DNA of 55,608 nucleotides from Candidatus Hydrogenedentota bacterium (GTDB taxonomy: Bacteria; Hydrogenedentota; Hydrogenedentia; Hydrogenedentales; SLHB01). Positions 8,524-15,741 of the stretch are shown here, piece after piece; the stretch's first letter is position 1; the number at the start of each line of letters is the position of its first letter. The stretch spans positions 1-55,608 of the forward strand of contig JADLGB010000222.1 of NCBI GenBank assembly GCA_020849535.1, in the 5' to 3' direction. The notes beneath the pieces were generated by a model that was not told the origin of the DNA, made no database searches, and saw only the letters and a program-made list of their open reading frames with translations. The position numbers were made by a program, and so were the translations under genes.

Positions 8524-9654
8524 ATGAGCGCAGGAATGAACAGAGAGCACGAACCATTCCCCTCCAACGCGCTGAAAATGTCCGCACCGCTATGGTGCGT
8601 CGCGGGACTATTCCTGCTAGTCCTCTACTTTGCCGTGCCGCGACTCTGGAAGGGAATCGAGCAGTTCGAGCCTGGCCCAGACTACCGCATCCCGTACTCG
8701 CTCAGCGAGGACTATTGGCTCTACCACCGCTACGCAGGGCTCGCCTCCCAAAGGGACGCTATTCCCATCGTTGGCGACTCGGTCATTTGGGGACAGTACG
8801 TGGTCGGAGACGAGACCCTCTCCCACTTCCTCAACGCGGAGCTGGGTTCGGCACGCTGCGTAAACATGGGCGTGAACGGCACTCACCCGGCGGCCTTGGC
8901 GGGCTTGGTGAAGCATTACGCGCAGCCCCTGAAGGACAGGCGGGTCGTGGTCCACCTCAACCCGCTTTGGATGAGTTCGAAGCGGCATGATCTCCAGGAC
9001 GAGCGCGCCCGGCGCTTCAACCATCCTCGTCTCGTGCCGCAGTTCTACCCTCCGATTCCCAGCTACGAAGCGACTTTCGCCGAGAGAATAGGAACGGTCA
9101 TCGACCGGGAATCCAGTCTGCTCTCATGGACCGCCCACCTTCGGGTAGCATATTACCGCAACAAGAACATCCCGAACTGGACTCTCGAGCACCCCTACAC
9201 GAATCCCCTTCAGCCGATTACCCTGGAGTTGCCCAAAGACGGCGACACGCCTCCAAGTGAGCCCATACCATGGATGAAGCGCGACATGGGTATCCAGGAT
9301 TTCGCATGGGTGCCCCTGGAGGACTCACTGCAGTGGGGCTTCTTCCGGGAATCGATAGGGGTGCTGCGGAATCGAGGCAATCAGGTCTTTGTGATCCTTG
9401 GACCTTTCAACGAGCACATGCTGTCACCCGCCAGCCTGGAAACCTACAAAAGACTTCGAGAAGGGATGGAGTCGTGGCTTCGTGCCGAAGGGTTGGATTA
9501 CGTTGCGCCTCAAGTCCTGCCGACCGAACTGTACGCCGACGCCAGCCATCCCTTGCGGGAGGGCTATGCGCTCCTGGCCCGCAATCTCCTTGACGACCCG
9601 ACCTTCCAGGAGTTTGTGACTGCTCCCCAAGCCGCTCTGTCCGGCTCCCCTTGA
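8524..9654 (+). CDS. SGNH-like membrane-anchored protein, partner of the MBOAT acyltransferase
   Basis: 376 residues from ATG 8524; ATG 8536 with GCAGGA just upstream is an alternative. One N-terminal membrane anchor (about 22-40, LWCVAGLFLLVLYF) leaves the rest outside the cytoplasm. Weak SGNH-hydrolase signatures are visible: VGDSVIWGQY with the presumptive nucleophile S86, NGTHP, and DASHPLREGY near the C-terminus (about D339 and H342). In alginate and related systems such proteins pass the acyl group from the MBOAT enzyme to the polymer. Which polymer is modified here cannot be told. The gene ends next to repeat-rich DNA convergent with the following gene. Confidence 0.78.
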   Translation: MSAGMNREHEPFPSNALKMSAPLWCVAGLFLLVLYFAVPRLWKGIEQFEPGPDYRIPYSLSEDYWLYHRYAGLASQRDAIPIVGDSVIWGQYVVGDETLSHFLNAELGSARCVNMGVNGTHPAALAGLVKHYAQPLKDRRVVVHLNPLWMSSKRHDLQDERARRFNHPRLVPQFYPPIPSYEATFAERIGTVIDRESSLLSWTAHLRVAYYRNKNIPNWTLEHPYTNPLQPITLELPKDGDTPPSEPIPWMKRDMGIQDFAWVPLEDSLQWGFFRESIGVLRNRGNQVFVILGPFNEHMLSPASLETYKRLREGMESWLRAEGLDYVAPQVLPTELYADASHPLREGYALLARNLLDDPTFQEFVTAPQAALSGSP

Positions 9655-9660
9655 CTCCCT

Positions 9661-9676
9661 CCCCCGCGTGCGGGGG
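9661..9676. terminator. GC hairpin after the MBOAT/SGNH pair
   Basis: CCCCCGC and GCGGGGG face each other across GT just after the stop at 9654. With a two-base loop the effective stem is about six pairs, and no T-run follows, so terminator activity is uncertain. Confidence 0.35.
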
Positions 9677-9678
9677 CC

Positions 9679-9732
9679 GTCGTTGCCGTTCTTCCAGTCG
9701 TTGCCGTCCTTGCAGTCGTTGCAGTCCTTGCC
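9679..9732. repeat. Degenerate 9-bp tandem repeat, six units
   Basis: Six consecutive 9-mers related to GTCGTTGCC (variants GTTCTTCCA, GTCCTTGCA, GTCGTTGCA, GTCCTTGCC). It lies between two convergent genes. The period of nine leaves some frames open, which creates low-complexity spurious reading frames. Confidence 0.75.
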
Positions 9733-9739
9733 AACCTGC

Positions 9740-9785
9740 GCACCCTCCTCGCGTGCGGGGAGGGCCGGGGTGGGGTTCCCCCTTG
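9740..9785. repeat. REP-like GC-rich palindromic element
   Basis: CCCTCCTCGC and GCGGGGAGGG form a stem with one mismatch around GT (9743-9764), followed by GCCGGGGTGGGG. Read on the other strand this gives the peptide NPTPALPAREEG, a signature that recurs in false ORFs from dispersed palindromic repeats in many bacterial genomes. The hairpin at 9661-9676 shares the core CGCGTGCGGGG and may be a second, partial copy. Confidence 0.6.
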
Positions 9786-9787
9786 CC

Positions 9788-10720
9788 TTACCGATCCGCG
9801 TGACGCCGATCCACGAACACGATGCTCTTCCCATTCGGCTGGGCCATCTGCCGCGCCTGCGCGAGCACTTCAAACATCTTCTTCGCGGACTTGAAGTGCC
9901 GGTACTGCGTGTGGGCCACACCGATGGACAAGGCCATCAGGGGATACTTGGCCTCGCGGCCCTTCTTATCCGTCGCGATGATGAACCCCTGGTGGAGTTC
10001 CTTGGGGGTGTAAAGCTGGCCGACCGTATCGTCAAACGTCTGAACGAGGGAGCTGCAGAACCGCTCGTAGTCCGGCATATTCAACAGCACGACGAAATGC
10101 TCGCCGCCCAGGTGGGAGATGAAACTCTCATAGATGCCGGTGTTTCGCATCAGCTTCACCAGCGTTTGCGCCATGAACTCGAGGGCGCGTTTCTGGCCCT
10201 GTTGGCCATACGCGGCGCAATAAGGCTTGAAGCCCACCATGTCCAGGTAGCAGGTGGCAATCGCCATGCCGCGTGAGAGCCGGTGGTTGATTTCCCGCTT
10301 GATGGCCTCGGTGCCCGGCAGATTCGTCACCGGGTTGAGCCGCGTGATGGAATCCTGAAGGGCCTTGAGGCCAGTCAACTTCTCGATGAGGTGGTCCAGC
10401 TTGAACGGTTTGGCCAGGAAATCATCCGCGCCCTGCTCCAGTCCGTGCAGGACCTCCGGCTCCTCCCCCAGGGCGGTCAGGATGAGGATACCGATCTTGT
10501 ACAGTTCCGGGTCTTTTCGGATGCGGCGGCAAATCTGATAGCCCGTCACGCCCGGAAGCATGATATCCAGCACGGCGATATCGGGCCGGACCTGCTTGGC
10601 CAGTTCAAAAGCGCCCTCACCCGAATTGGTGACGGAGACCTCGTGACCCTCATCAACCAGCTTGGTCCGAAGGAGTTCGGCCAAATCCACATCATCATCC
10701 ACAATAAGAATCTTATTCAT
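9788..10720 (-). CDS. Response regulator with degenerate GGDEF domain
   Basis: 310 residues. Residues 1-120 are a receiver domain: acidic pair DDD 8-10, phosphoacceptor D52 (AVLDIMLPG) and K104 (AKPFK). Residues about 130-305 are a GGDEF-type domain, with LDMVGFKPYCAAYG (D160) and ALSIGVAHTQYRHF. The signature loop reads LGGEHF (GGEHF at 205-209) instead of GG[D/E]EF. The acidic residue at the fourth position that supports catalysis is histidine, so diguanylate cyclase activity is doubtful; the domain may be a nucleotide-binding or scaffolding module. It is a single gene with its own promoter, divergent from the small gene at 10915. Confidence 0.88.
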   Translation of the reverse strand: MNKILIVDDDVDLAELLRTKLVDEGHEVSVTNSGEGAFELAKQVRPDIAVLDIMLPGVTGYQICRRIRKDPELYKIGILILTALGEEPEVLHGLEQGADDFLAKPFKLDHLIEKLTGLKALQDSITRLNPVTNLPGTEAIKREINHRLSRGMAIATCYLDMVGFKPYCAAYGQQGQKRALEFMAQTLVKLMRNTGIYESFISHLGGEHFVVLLNMPDYERFCSSLVQTFDDTVGQLYTPKELHQGFIIATDKKGREAKYPLMALSIGVAHTQYRHFKSAKKMFEVLAQARQMAQPNGKSIVFVDRRHADR

Positions 10721-10762
10721 GACAACCTTTCCCGAGTGGCTGGGCTTCCACCGCTACCCATA

Positions 10763-10792
10763 ATGATAGTACATACTTAGCCCAAACGGCAA
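10763..10792 (-). promoter_or_regulatory. Sigma70-type promoter for the receiver-GGDEF gene
   Basis: Read on the minus strand: TTGCCG (10792-10787), 18-base spacer, TATCAT (10768-10763). The -10 box matches consensus at five of six and the -35 at four of six. It lies about 43 bases upstream of the ATG. Confidence 0.5.
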
Positions 10793-10879
10793 GAAAAGTT
10801 GTCGCGGAAGTAACCAGCGGGCCGTAACCTGCCTTTCCCTCCCCTCCGCTGAGCCTTCAACATGTTCCACGGCATACGT

Positions 10880-10908
10880 TTGAACCGGCTATTTACCCCT
10901 GTTAGGCT
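10880..10908 (+). promoter_or_regulatory. Promoter that would give a leaderless mRNA for the 66-residue gene
   Basis: TTGAAC (10880-10885), a 17-base spacer and TAGGCT (10903-10908, fitting TANNNT). The expected transcription start falls on or next to the ATG at 10915. No Shine-Dalgarno sequence precedes that ATG, which agrees with leaderless translation. Confidence 0.45.
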
Positions 10909-10914
10909 AAACTC

Positions 10915-11115
10915 ATGGAAAAGTCGGCACTGCACGATTGGGATCAGGAAAGCCCGGAGGCCAAAGCGCGGTGGTTCCAGTCTCTATCCATGGAGGAACG
11001 GATGGATCTCCTCTGTGAATTCACGGACCTCGCCCTCGCCATAAACCCCGACTTGCAGGAGCGGAAGCGTGCTCAACCAGTTCCAGGACGTATTCAGGTC
11101 ATTAAGGCGCCATGA
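10915..11115 (+). CDS. Small acidic/charged protein, unknown function
   Basis: 66 residues. The sequence is mostly amphipathic helix, with KARWFQSLSMEERMDLLCEF and ALAINPDLQERKRAQPVPGR, and ends in a short basic tail. It looks like a family of short helical proteins that I associate with partners of nucleotidyltransferase (AbiEii-like) genes, but no such partner lies next to it here, so that link is only a recollection. Codon composition is like its neighbours. It is followed 36 bases later by the GH106-type gene on the same strand, though the two products have no obvious link. Confidence 0.65.
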   Translation: MEKSALHDWDQESPEAKARWFQSLSMEERMDLLCEFTDLALAINPDLQERKRAQPVPGRIQVIKAP

Positions 11116-11151
11116 AGTAGCGTACGGGGGGACGATTCAAGGGGGAATGAG

Positions 11152-14100
11152 ATGCGCCGTGACGTTCAACCTATCCTTGCCGACCGCTTGTTTATTCTGA
11201 TTGTTGCCATCTCCGCAGGTCTCTCCGCAACCGCCATGGCCCAGTCCATCGGCACCGATTTTGCCAACCCTCCAATCGAATGCCGCCCGCGGACCTTCTG
11301 GTTTTGGCCCGGAAACGCGGTCACGCGCGAAGAAATCACCTGGGAACTGCGGCAGATGCATGAGCAGGGGCTGGGTGGCGTGCTGCTCAATAGCGCCTTT
11401 GGCCCGCTGTACGAAAAGGGCTCTATCCCGTTCCTCTCTGACGAACATCTCGCCATGGTGCGCCACGCGGTGTTGACGGCCCGCGACTTGGACATGAAGG
11501 TCACGCTGAACTTCAGTGGCGGCTGGGTTTTCGGCGGGTTCTGGGTCCCTCCGGACGAACGTAGCCAGAGCCTTGTGCCTGCATCGTTGGAATTGACGGG
11601 GCCGCAGGCGTTTTCCGGTGAATTGCCCAAGTTCGTAAAAGCATCCGACCATCGCGGTGAGATCCAGGTCGCCGATATTCCCGATGTAGACAAACTCGTG
11701 GCCGTCGTCGCGGGTAAAGTGGTCGAGGGCATGATTGAAGCCGACTCGCTGGTCGATCTTACCGCGCGCGTCAAAGGGACCACGCTCGTATGGCAGGCGC
11801 CCGCAGGCACGTGGCGCATCATGGCCTTCTGGCTGAAGCCAACCGGGCAGCGCACCATAGCCAAGGACTTCGGACAGGATCACTGGTGCGTCGATCATTT
11901 CAACCGGACCGCCATGAAGCACTACTGCGATTTCATCGGCGGCAAGTTCTATCAGGCGGTTGGCGATGAGTTCGGCAAGACGGTGGAGGCTCTGCACTGC
12001 GACAGTTTTGAAATGGCGAGTCTGCCTAATGGCTTCTACTGGAGCGATGGCCTCATGGCCGAGTTCAGCCAATATAAAGGCTATGATATCGCGAAATACC
12101 TTCCCGCCCTGTGGTGGCCTGTGGGCGACATCTCTCCCAAGATCACCTACGACGTGAATGACTTTCTGCACCACGCCGGGATGGAGATATTCGTCGAGAC
12201 CTTTGTGAATTGGTGCCATGAGCATCACGTGAAGGCCAGCATGGAACCCTATGGGTTTACCACGGACACATTGGAAAACACCGGCGCGGTAGACCTTCCT
12301 TTCATGGAAGTCACCCCTGGCGAAAAGGACGCAGTACCCTGGTTTGACACACGCATCGGGCCCCGCCGCTACGTCGCATCCGGAGCCAATCAGTATGGCC
12401 GGAATGTCGTCGGCGTCGAGGCATACACCTTCGCCCATTGGGAGCTGTATCGCGCGACCCTGGAAGAGCTGAAGATCGCCAGCGATGGATTCCTGTGCGC
12501 GGGCGCCAACCAGTTCTACAACCACCTCTACTGCTATACACCCGAGCGCGAGATCGCGCCTTCGCGTGCCCTGCCCTGGGAGGTTGTGCTCAATCACACG
12601 AATGTCTGGTGGCAACATTACCGCTTGCTCGCCGATTACCTCGCACGGTGTTGTTACCTGCTGCGGCTCGGACATCCGCAAAAGGACATCGCAATCTATT
12701 CTCCCCTCGCGAATCAGTGGACGCTCGATGTGAAGAATGCGCGCAAGTGGACGCGGGAATTCTATTGGGGCGACCTAGGAAAGCTGATCGCGGCCAATGG
12801 CTATGACTTTGACCTGATTAACGACGATGTTCTGCAACATCACGCGGACCTTGGCTCGGGGAGGATCCGCGCCGGCGGCATGTCCTATCGTGTGCTCATT
12901 CTCCCGAACATCCAAGCCATACCCCTGGCGACACTGCAAAAGGTGCAGCAGTTCGTGCAGGACGGCGGAGTCGTCATTGCACTCGAACGCGTTCCCGACA
13001 GCGCCACCGGATTGACGGACTGTGCGACAAACGATGCTCAGGTGCGCACCATCGTGAGCGAGATGTTCGCGGCGCCGGCCGGCGATAACGGCACCGGGCC
13101 CAGGGATTACGGGAAAGGCCGCACGCACTGCATCAAGCTGGTCATCAACCGACAGGACATTCTGGATGCGCGCAGCAGCATGCTCGATCCATTCGTGAAT
13201 TCGCTGCGTGAGCATGTGACGCCAGATCTGGGCATCGACTTTGCCCAGGAAGGACTACGCGAGAACAATGGCTTGACCTTTGTCCATCGTGTGCTCGATG
13301 ACACGGACATCTACTTCGTGAGCAACATTCAGCAAGTAGCCAGCACTATCCCTCTGACGTTTCGTGTGCAAGGCAAAGTCCCGTGGCGCTGGAATCCCTA
13401 TACCGGAGCCATCGCGCGTCATTGGCAATACCGGACTGTCGAGGACGGCATCGAGCTTCCGCTCAAGTTGGCACCATATGAGTCCACGTTCGTGCTCTTC
13501 GAATCCGGCGAGGAATCCCCACGCGTTGAGCAAAGCAACTTCACCCAAATAGCCGATATTACGCAAGACGCGGTACAGGCCCTGTGCAGCGACAACGGCG
13601 AACATTTTGTCGTCATGAGCGCCGGAGGCGGATCAAAGACATGCTCAGCCACGGTGCGCGGCATCCCCGCACCTCTCAGAATAGACTGCGCGTGGCAGAT
13701 GTCTCTTGAGGGCCACGGTCTCGATAAAGTTGAGCGCACGCTCACGCAGCTTATCTCCTGGACAGAGGACCCCGCCACGAAACATTTCAGCGGCACGGGC
13801 CGGTATGAGACGAGTTTCACGTTACCCAAGGAGTATCTGGCGTCCGGACTCGAACTACTTTTAGATTTGGGCCGCGTGGGCAATGTGGCCGTCGTCGAAC
13901 TGAACGGCACCAAGATCGGAACCACCTGGATGCGCGGGCAGACTCTGGATATCACCAAATCCGCGCGCCGCGGCCAGAACCGCCTCGTCGTCCGCGTGAC
14001 CAACACGGACATCAACCGCGCCAGCAGTTTGACCGAACCGGTGCCCGTCCCCGAAGACCTCGTGCCGCACTACGGAAGCGGCACCACGCCCTTCACCGAA

Positions 14101-14202
14101 CACTTCCGCGGCCCCGCCGGCTTCAAACCCCTCCCCGCCTCCGGCCTCCTGGGCCCCGTGCACATCGTGGCGATGAAGAAGGTCGGGATTCCGATACGGT
14201 AA
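11152..14202 (+). CDS. Exported GH106-type glycoside hydrolase (alpha-L-rhamnosidase-like)
   Basis: 1016 residues, the usual length for the family. A signal peptide covers about residues 12-30 (cut near AMA-Q). The mature start has the GH106 opening: NPPIECRPRTFWFWPGNAVT, then EEITWELRQMHEQGLGGVLL. The middle region keeps typical sequences such as LDMKVTLNFSGGWVFGG and YWSDGLMAEFSQYKGYDI. The C-terminal part (about 880-1000) is a galactose-binding-like beta-sandwich (GRYETSFTLPKEYL, VAVVELNGTKIGT, NRLVVRVTNTDIN). GH106 members remove rhamnose from plant and bacterial polysaccharides. I did not assign catalytic glutamates. The start ATG is preceded by GGGGGA. It points to polysaccharide scavenging in the periplasm or outside the cell. 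Confidence 0.85.
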   Translation: MRRDVQPILADRLFILIVAISAGLSATAMAQSIGTDFANPPIECRPRTFWFWPGNAVTREEITWELRQMHEQGLGGVLLNSAFGPLYEKGSIPFLSDEHLAMVRHAVLTARDLDMKVTLNFSGGWVFGGFWVPPDERSQSLVPASLELTGPQAFSGELPKFVKASDHRGEIQVADIPDVDKLVAVVAGKVVEGMIEADSLVDLTARVKGTTLVWQAPAGTWRIMAFWLKPTGQRTIAKDFGQDHWCVDHFNRTAMKHYCDFIGGKFYQAVGDEFGKTVEALHCDSFEMASLPNGFYWSDGLMAEFSQYKGYDIAKYLPALWWPVGDISPKITYDVNDFLHHAGMEIFVETFVNWCHEHHVKASMEPYGFTTDTLENTGAVDLPFMEVTPGEKDAVPWFDTRIGPRRYVASGANQYGRNVVGVEAYTFAHWELYRATLEELKIASDGFLCAGANQFYNHLYCYTPEREIAPSRALPWEVVLNHTNVWWQHYRLLADYLARCCYLLRLGHPQKDIAIYSPLANQWTLDVKNARKWTREFYWGDLGKLIAANGYDFDLINDDVLQHHADLGSGRIRAGGMSYRVLILPNIQAIPLATLQKVQQFVQDGGVVIALERVPDSATGLTDCATNDAQVRTIVSEMFAAPAGDNGTGPRDYGKGRTHCIKLVINRQDILDARSSMLDPFVNSLREHVTPDLGIDFAQEGLRENNGLTFVHRVLDDTDIYFVSNIQQVASTIPLTFRVQGKVPWRWNPYTGAIARHWQYRTVEDGIELPLKLAPYESTFVLFESGEESPRVEQSNFTQIADITQDAVQALCSDNGEHFVVMSAGGGSKTCSATVRGIPAPLRIDCAWQMSLEGHGLDKVERTLTQLISWTEDPATKHFSGTGRYETSFTLPKEYLASGLELLLDLGRVGNVAVVELNGTKIGTTWMRGQTLDITKSARRGQNRLVVRVTNTDINRASSLTEPVPVPEDLVPHYGSGTTPFTEHFRGPAGFKPLPASGLLGPVHIVAMKKVGIPIR

Positions 14203-14254
14203 ACGGAACTGGCACGCATCGTCGTCACTTGAACCGTGCCGGCGACAACACCTG

Positions 14255-14280
14255 CCTTGCCCAAGTGCCCTTGGGCAAGG
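14255..14280. terminator. Strong 11-bp hairpin between convergent genes
   Basis: CCTTGCCCAAG (14255-14265) pairs perfectly with CTTGGGCAAGG (14270-14280) across TGCC. It sits between the end of the GH106 gene and the end of the minus-strand gene at 14334. There is no T-run, so it could be a dispersed palindrome serving as a bidirectional transcription barrier. Confidence 0.5.
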
Positions 14281-14333
14281 AATGCTGACCAGGCGATTGC
14301 TGAAGGCCCCATACGATGAGCGGGATCTGCAGC

Positions 14334-14930
14334 TCAATTGCGGCTTTCTGACCTCGCATCGGCTCGGCCAGGCCAATACTTGTAAGGCACGATCATCGTA
14401 GCGACAGTGTCCGGGTGGATAAGTAGAGGCAGAAAAGTCTCTGCGAGCACCCCTCCCGGCAGGTGACGGCGAATGACCATTACTGATGTCGAGCGGACTA
14501 CCATGCCTCCGGTAATGCTGGCCGGCACTGTCCACCCCAGGCCCCGCTCCAACTCATCAGTGATCATGTCCGCCAACTGACGCTCGCCTGCGTCCTGTGG
14601 CGTTGTGTTCTTGAGATCGAAGAGATACGATGCAAGTTCTCCAAGCCACTCGGGGCGCGAGTCAACCGAACGATCTGGACAGTAGACGACCATCGCGGGA
14701 TGATCCTCGGGACCTTTGTCAAAGAGCAATTCGTTCGCTTGCACAACTGCGGCCCATACGATTTCGCCTTCCCGGATCAGCAGATCCTGTTGCCGGTAAA
14801 TCTCCATCAAATCATCGTCGGAATCCATCCAGTTCGGGGGCTTGATCCTTACATAGCGCCGCGCGAGAAACCCGAAACTCCGCGGTACCTTCCCAAACTG
14901 TGCCCGGATCGTCTCAATGGTGTCTCGCAT
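14334..14930 (-). CDS. Hypothetical soluble protein
   Basis: 198 residues, no signal peptide and no membrane segment. I recognise no domain. It has mixed alpha/beta character, e.g. REGEIVWAAVVQANELLFDK and GMVVRSTSVMVIRRHLPGGV, and several Trp/Tyr residues. The upstream sequence AAGGAGGG supports the start ATG, though with a spacing of about 12 bases. It lies 61 bases downstream of the membrane-protein gene on the same strand and may be co-transcribed with it. Confidence 0.7.
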   Translation of the reverse strand: MRDTIETIRAQFGKVPRSFGFLARRYVRIKPPNWMDSDDDLMEIYRQQDLLIREGEIVWAAVVQANELLFDKGPEDHPAMVVYCPDRSVDSRPEWLGELASYLFDLKNTTPQDAGERQLADMITDELERGLGWTVPASITGGMVVRSTSVMVIRRHLPGGVLAETFLPLLIHPDTVATMIVPYKYWPGRADARSESRN

Positions 14931-14991
14931 CGACAGATTACCCTCCTTCAGAACGGATCAGAGTTTCATTAAGCCGCGGTCGGCAGCGTGG

Positions 14992-15408
14992 TCAATCCGG
15001 TTCACCTCTCACCACATCGGTGAGGCAGCCCGCCCCTGCGGAAACGACCGCCAGCATCAAGAAGAACAACGCGCCCAGAAGCACCAGCGACCAACCGTTC
15101 CGGCCCCGTGATTTGAACGCATAGATGGGAAAGCCCACGAGCGCGATGAGGAAGATGGTCCAGCGTAGCCCACGGCCCAGGGTGAAGCCTCGCAACTGCG
15201 CATCGCACCCGCACCACAGCAACAAGCAGAACATGAACGAAAGCGTGTCCAACATAAACAAAGACTTCGCCCAACCAGGAGTTGAAGCAAAGACGCTGTC
15301 CAGAACCCCAAAAACGCCGGACAGTAGCAGCATGACTGCCAGGAGGATGAACTTCTGCCGTGTGAGATACTCGGCGAGATCGAGTTGGGGATTATCATTG
15401 TCTCCCAA
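14992..15408 (-). CDS. Small integral membrane protein, unknown function
   Basis: 138 residues from a TTG start with GGGAG about nine bases upstream. There are four hydrophobic stretches: FILLAVMLLLSGVFGVLDSV, LFMLDTLSFMFCLLLWCGC, WTIFLIALVGFPIYAF and WSLVLLGALFFLMLAVVSAG. The loop after the third carries FKSRGRNG. It resembles small uncharacterised four-helix membrane proteins; no family was assigned. Confidence 0.72.
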   Translation of the reverse strand: MGDNDNPQLDLAEYLTRQKFILLAVMLLLSGVFGVLDSVFASTPGWAKSLFMLDTLSFMFCLLLWCGCDAQLRGFTLGRGLRWTIFLIALVGFPIYAFKSRGRNGWSLVLLGALFFLMLAVVSAGAGCLTDVVRGEPD

Positions 15409-15479
15409 TGACTTACACTCCCGCTACCAAGGTCAATGGCCAAATCTGAGTGCAGGGTGGATCTGACATGCCACCTCTT

Positions 15480-15495
15480 ACTTACGGGAGTAAGT
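15480..15495. promoter_or_regulatory. Short palindrome near a possible promoter
   Basis: ACTTAC, GGGA, GTAAGT is a perfect six-base-arm inverted repeat that touches a -10-like box for the minus-strand membrane-protein gene. It could be an operator; this rests only on position and symmetry. Confidence 0.3.
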
Positions 15496-15674
15496 CTATC
15501 ACAATATGCACCACGCGGGAGATATCTGTAGCGGGAGTTGTGATCGACGCACAAGGGCAGTAGAACAAGACGGGCATCGTCTTTCGTCCTGCCAATGCGC
15601 GCCGAGATTCCTATCGCCGCGGCGAAGCACTGTTAGGATGGATGTCCCACGCCCGCGGCGTTGTGACATGGCCG

Positions 15675-15715
15675 GGCGGGCGCGTTCCGCTCCATGCGTC
15701 GGAACAGCGCCCGCC
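15675..15715. terminator. Long GC hairpin downstream of the chemoreceptor operon
   Basis: GGCGGGCGCGTTCCG (15675-15689) pairs with 15700-15715 with one bulged A at 15706 and a 10-base loop. This gives fifteen pairs, nearly all G-C. It lies 27 bases past the chemoreceptor stop. No T-run follows, but the stem is strong enough to mark or protect the 3' end of the operon transcript. Confidence 0.55.
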
Positions 15716-15741
15716 GAATCGGCCGGTCCAGGATTGGGGTC

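Larger units (their letters stand above)
15409..15741. other. Intergenic stretch between the chemoreceptor end and the small membrane protein
   Basis: 333 bases without a credible gene. It contains the 15-bp hairpin at 15675-15715 and the short palindrome at 15480-15495. A weak minus-strand -10-like TAGACT (15498-15493) sits beside the palindrome and could serve the gene starting at 15408, but I see no matching -35. Confidence 0.5.

Noticed and set aside
9679..9732. CRISPR-like array
   Set aside because: The units are nine bases, contiguous and degenerate, with no spacers of constant length and no cas genes.
11137..12681. A 514-codon minus-strand frame over the GH106 gene
   Set aside because: No recognisable protein; it mirrors the third-position GC bias of the real gene.
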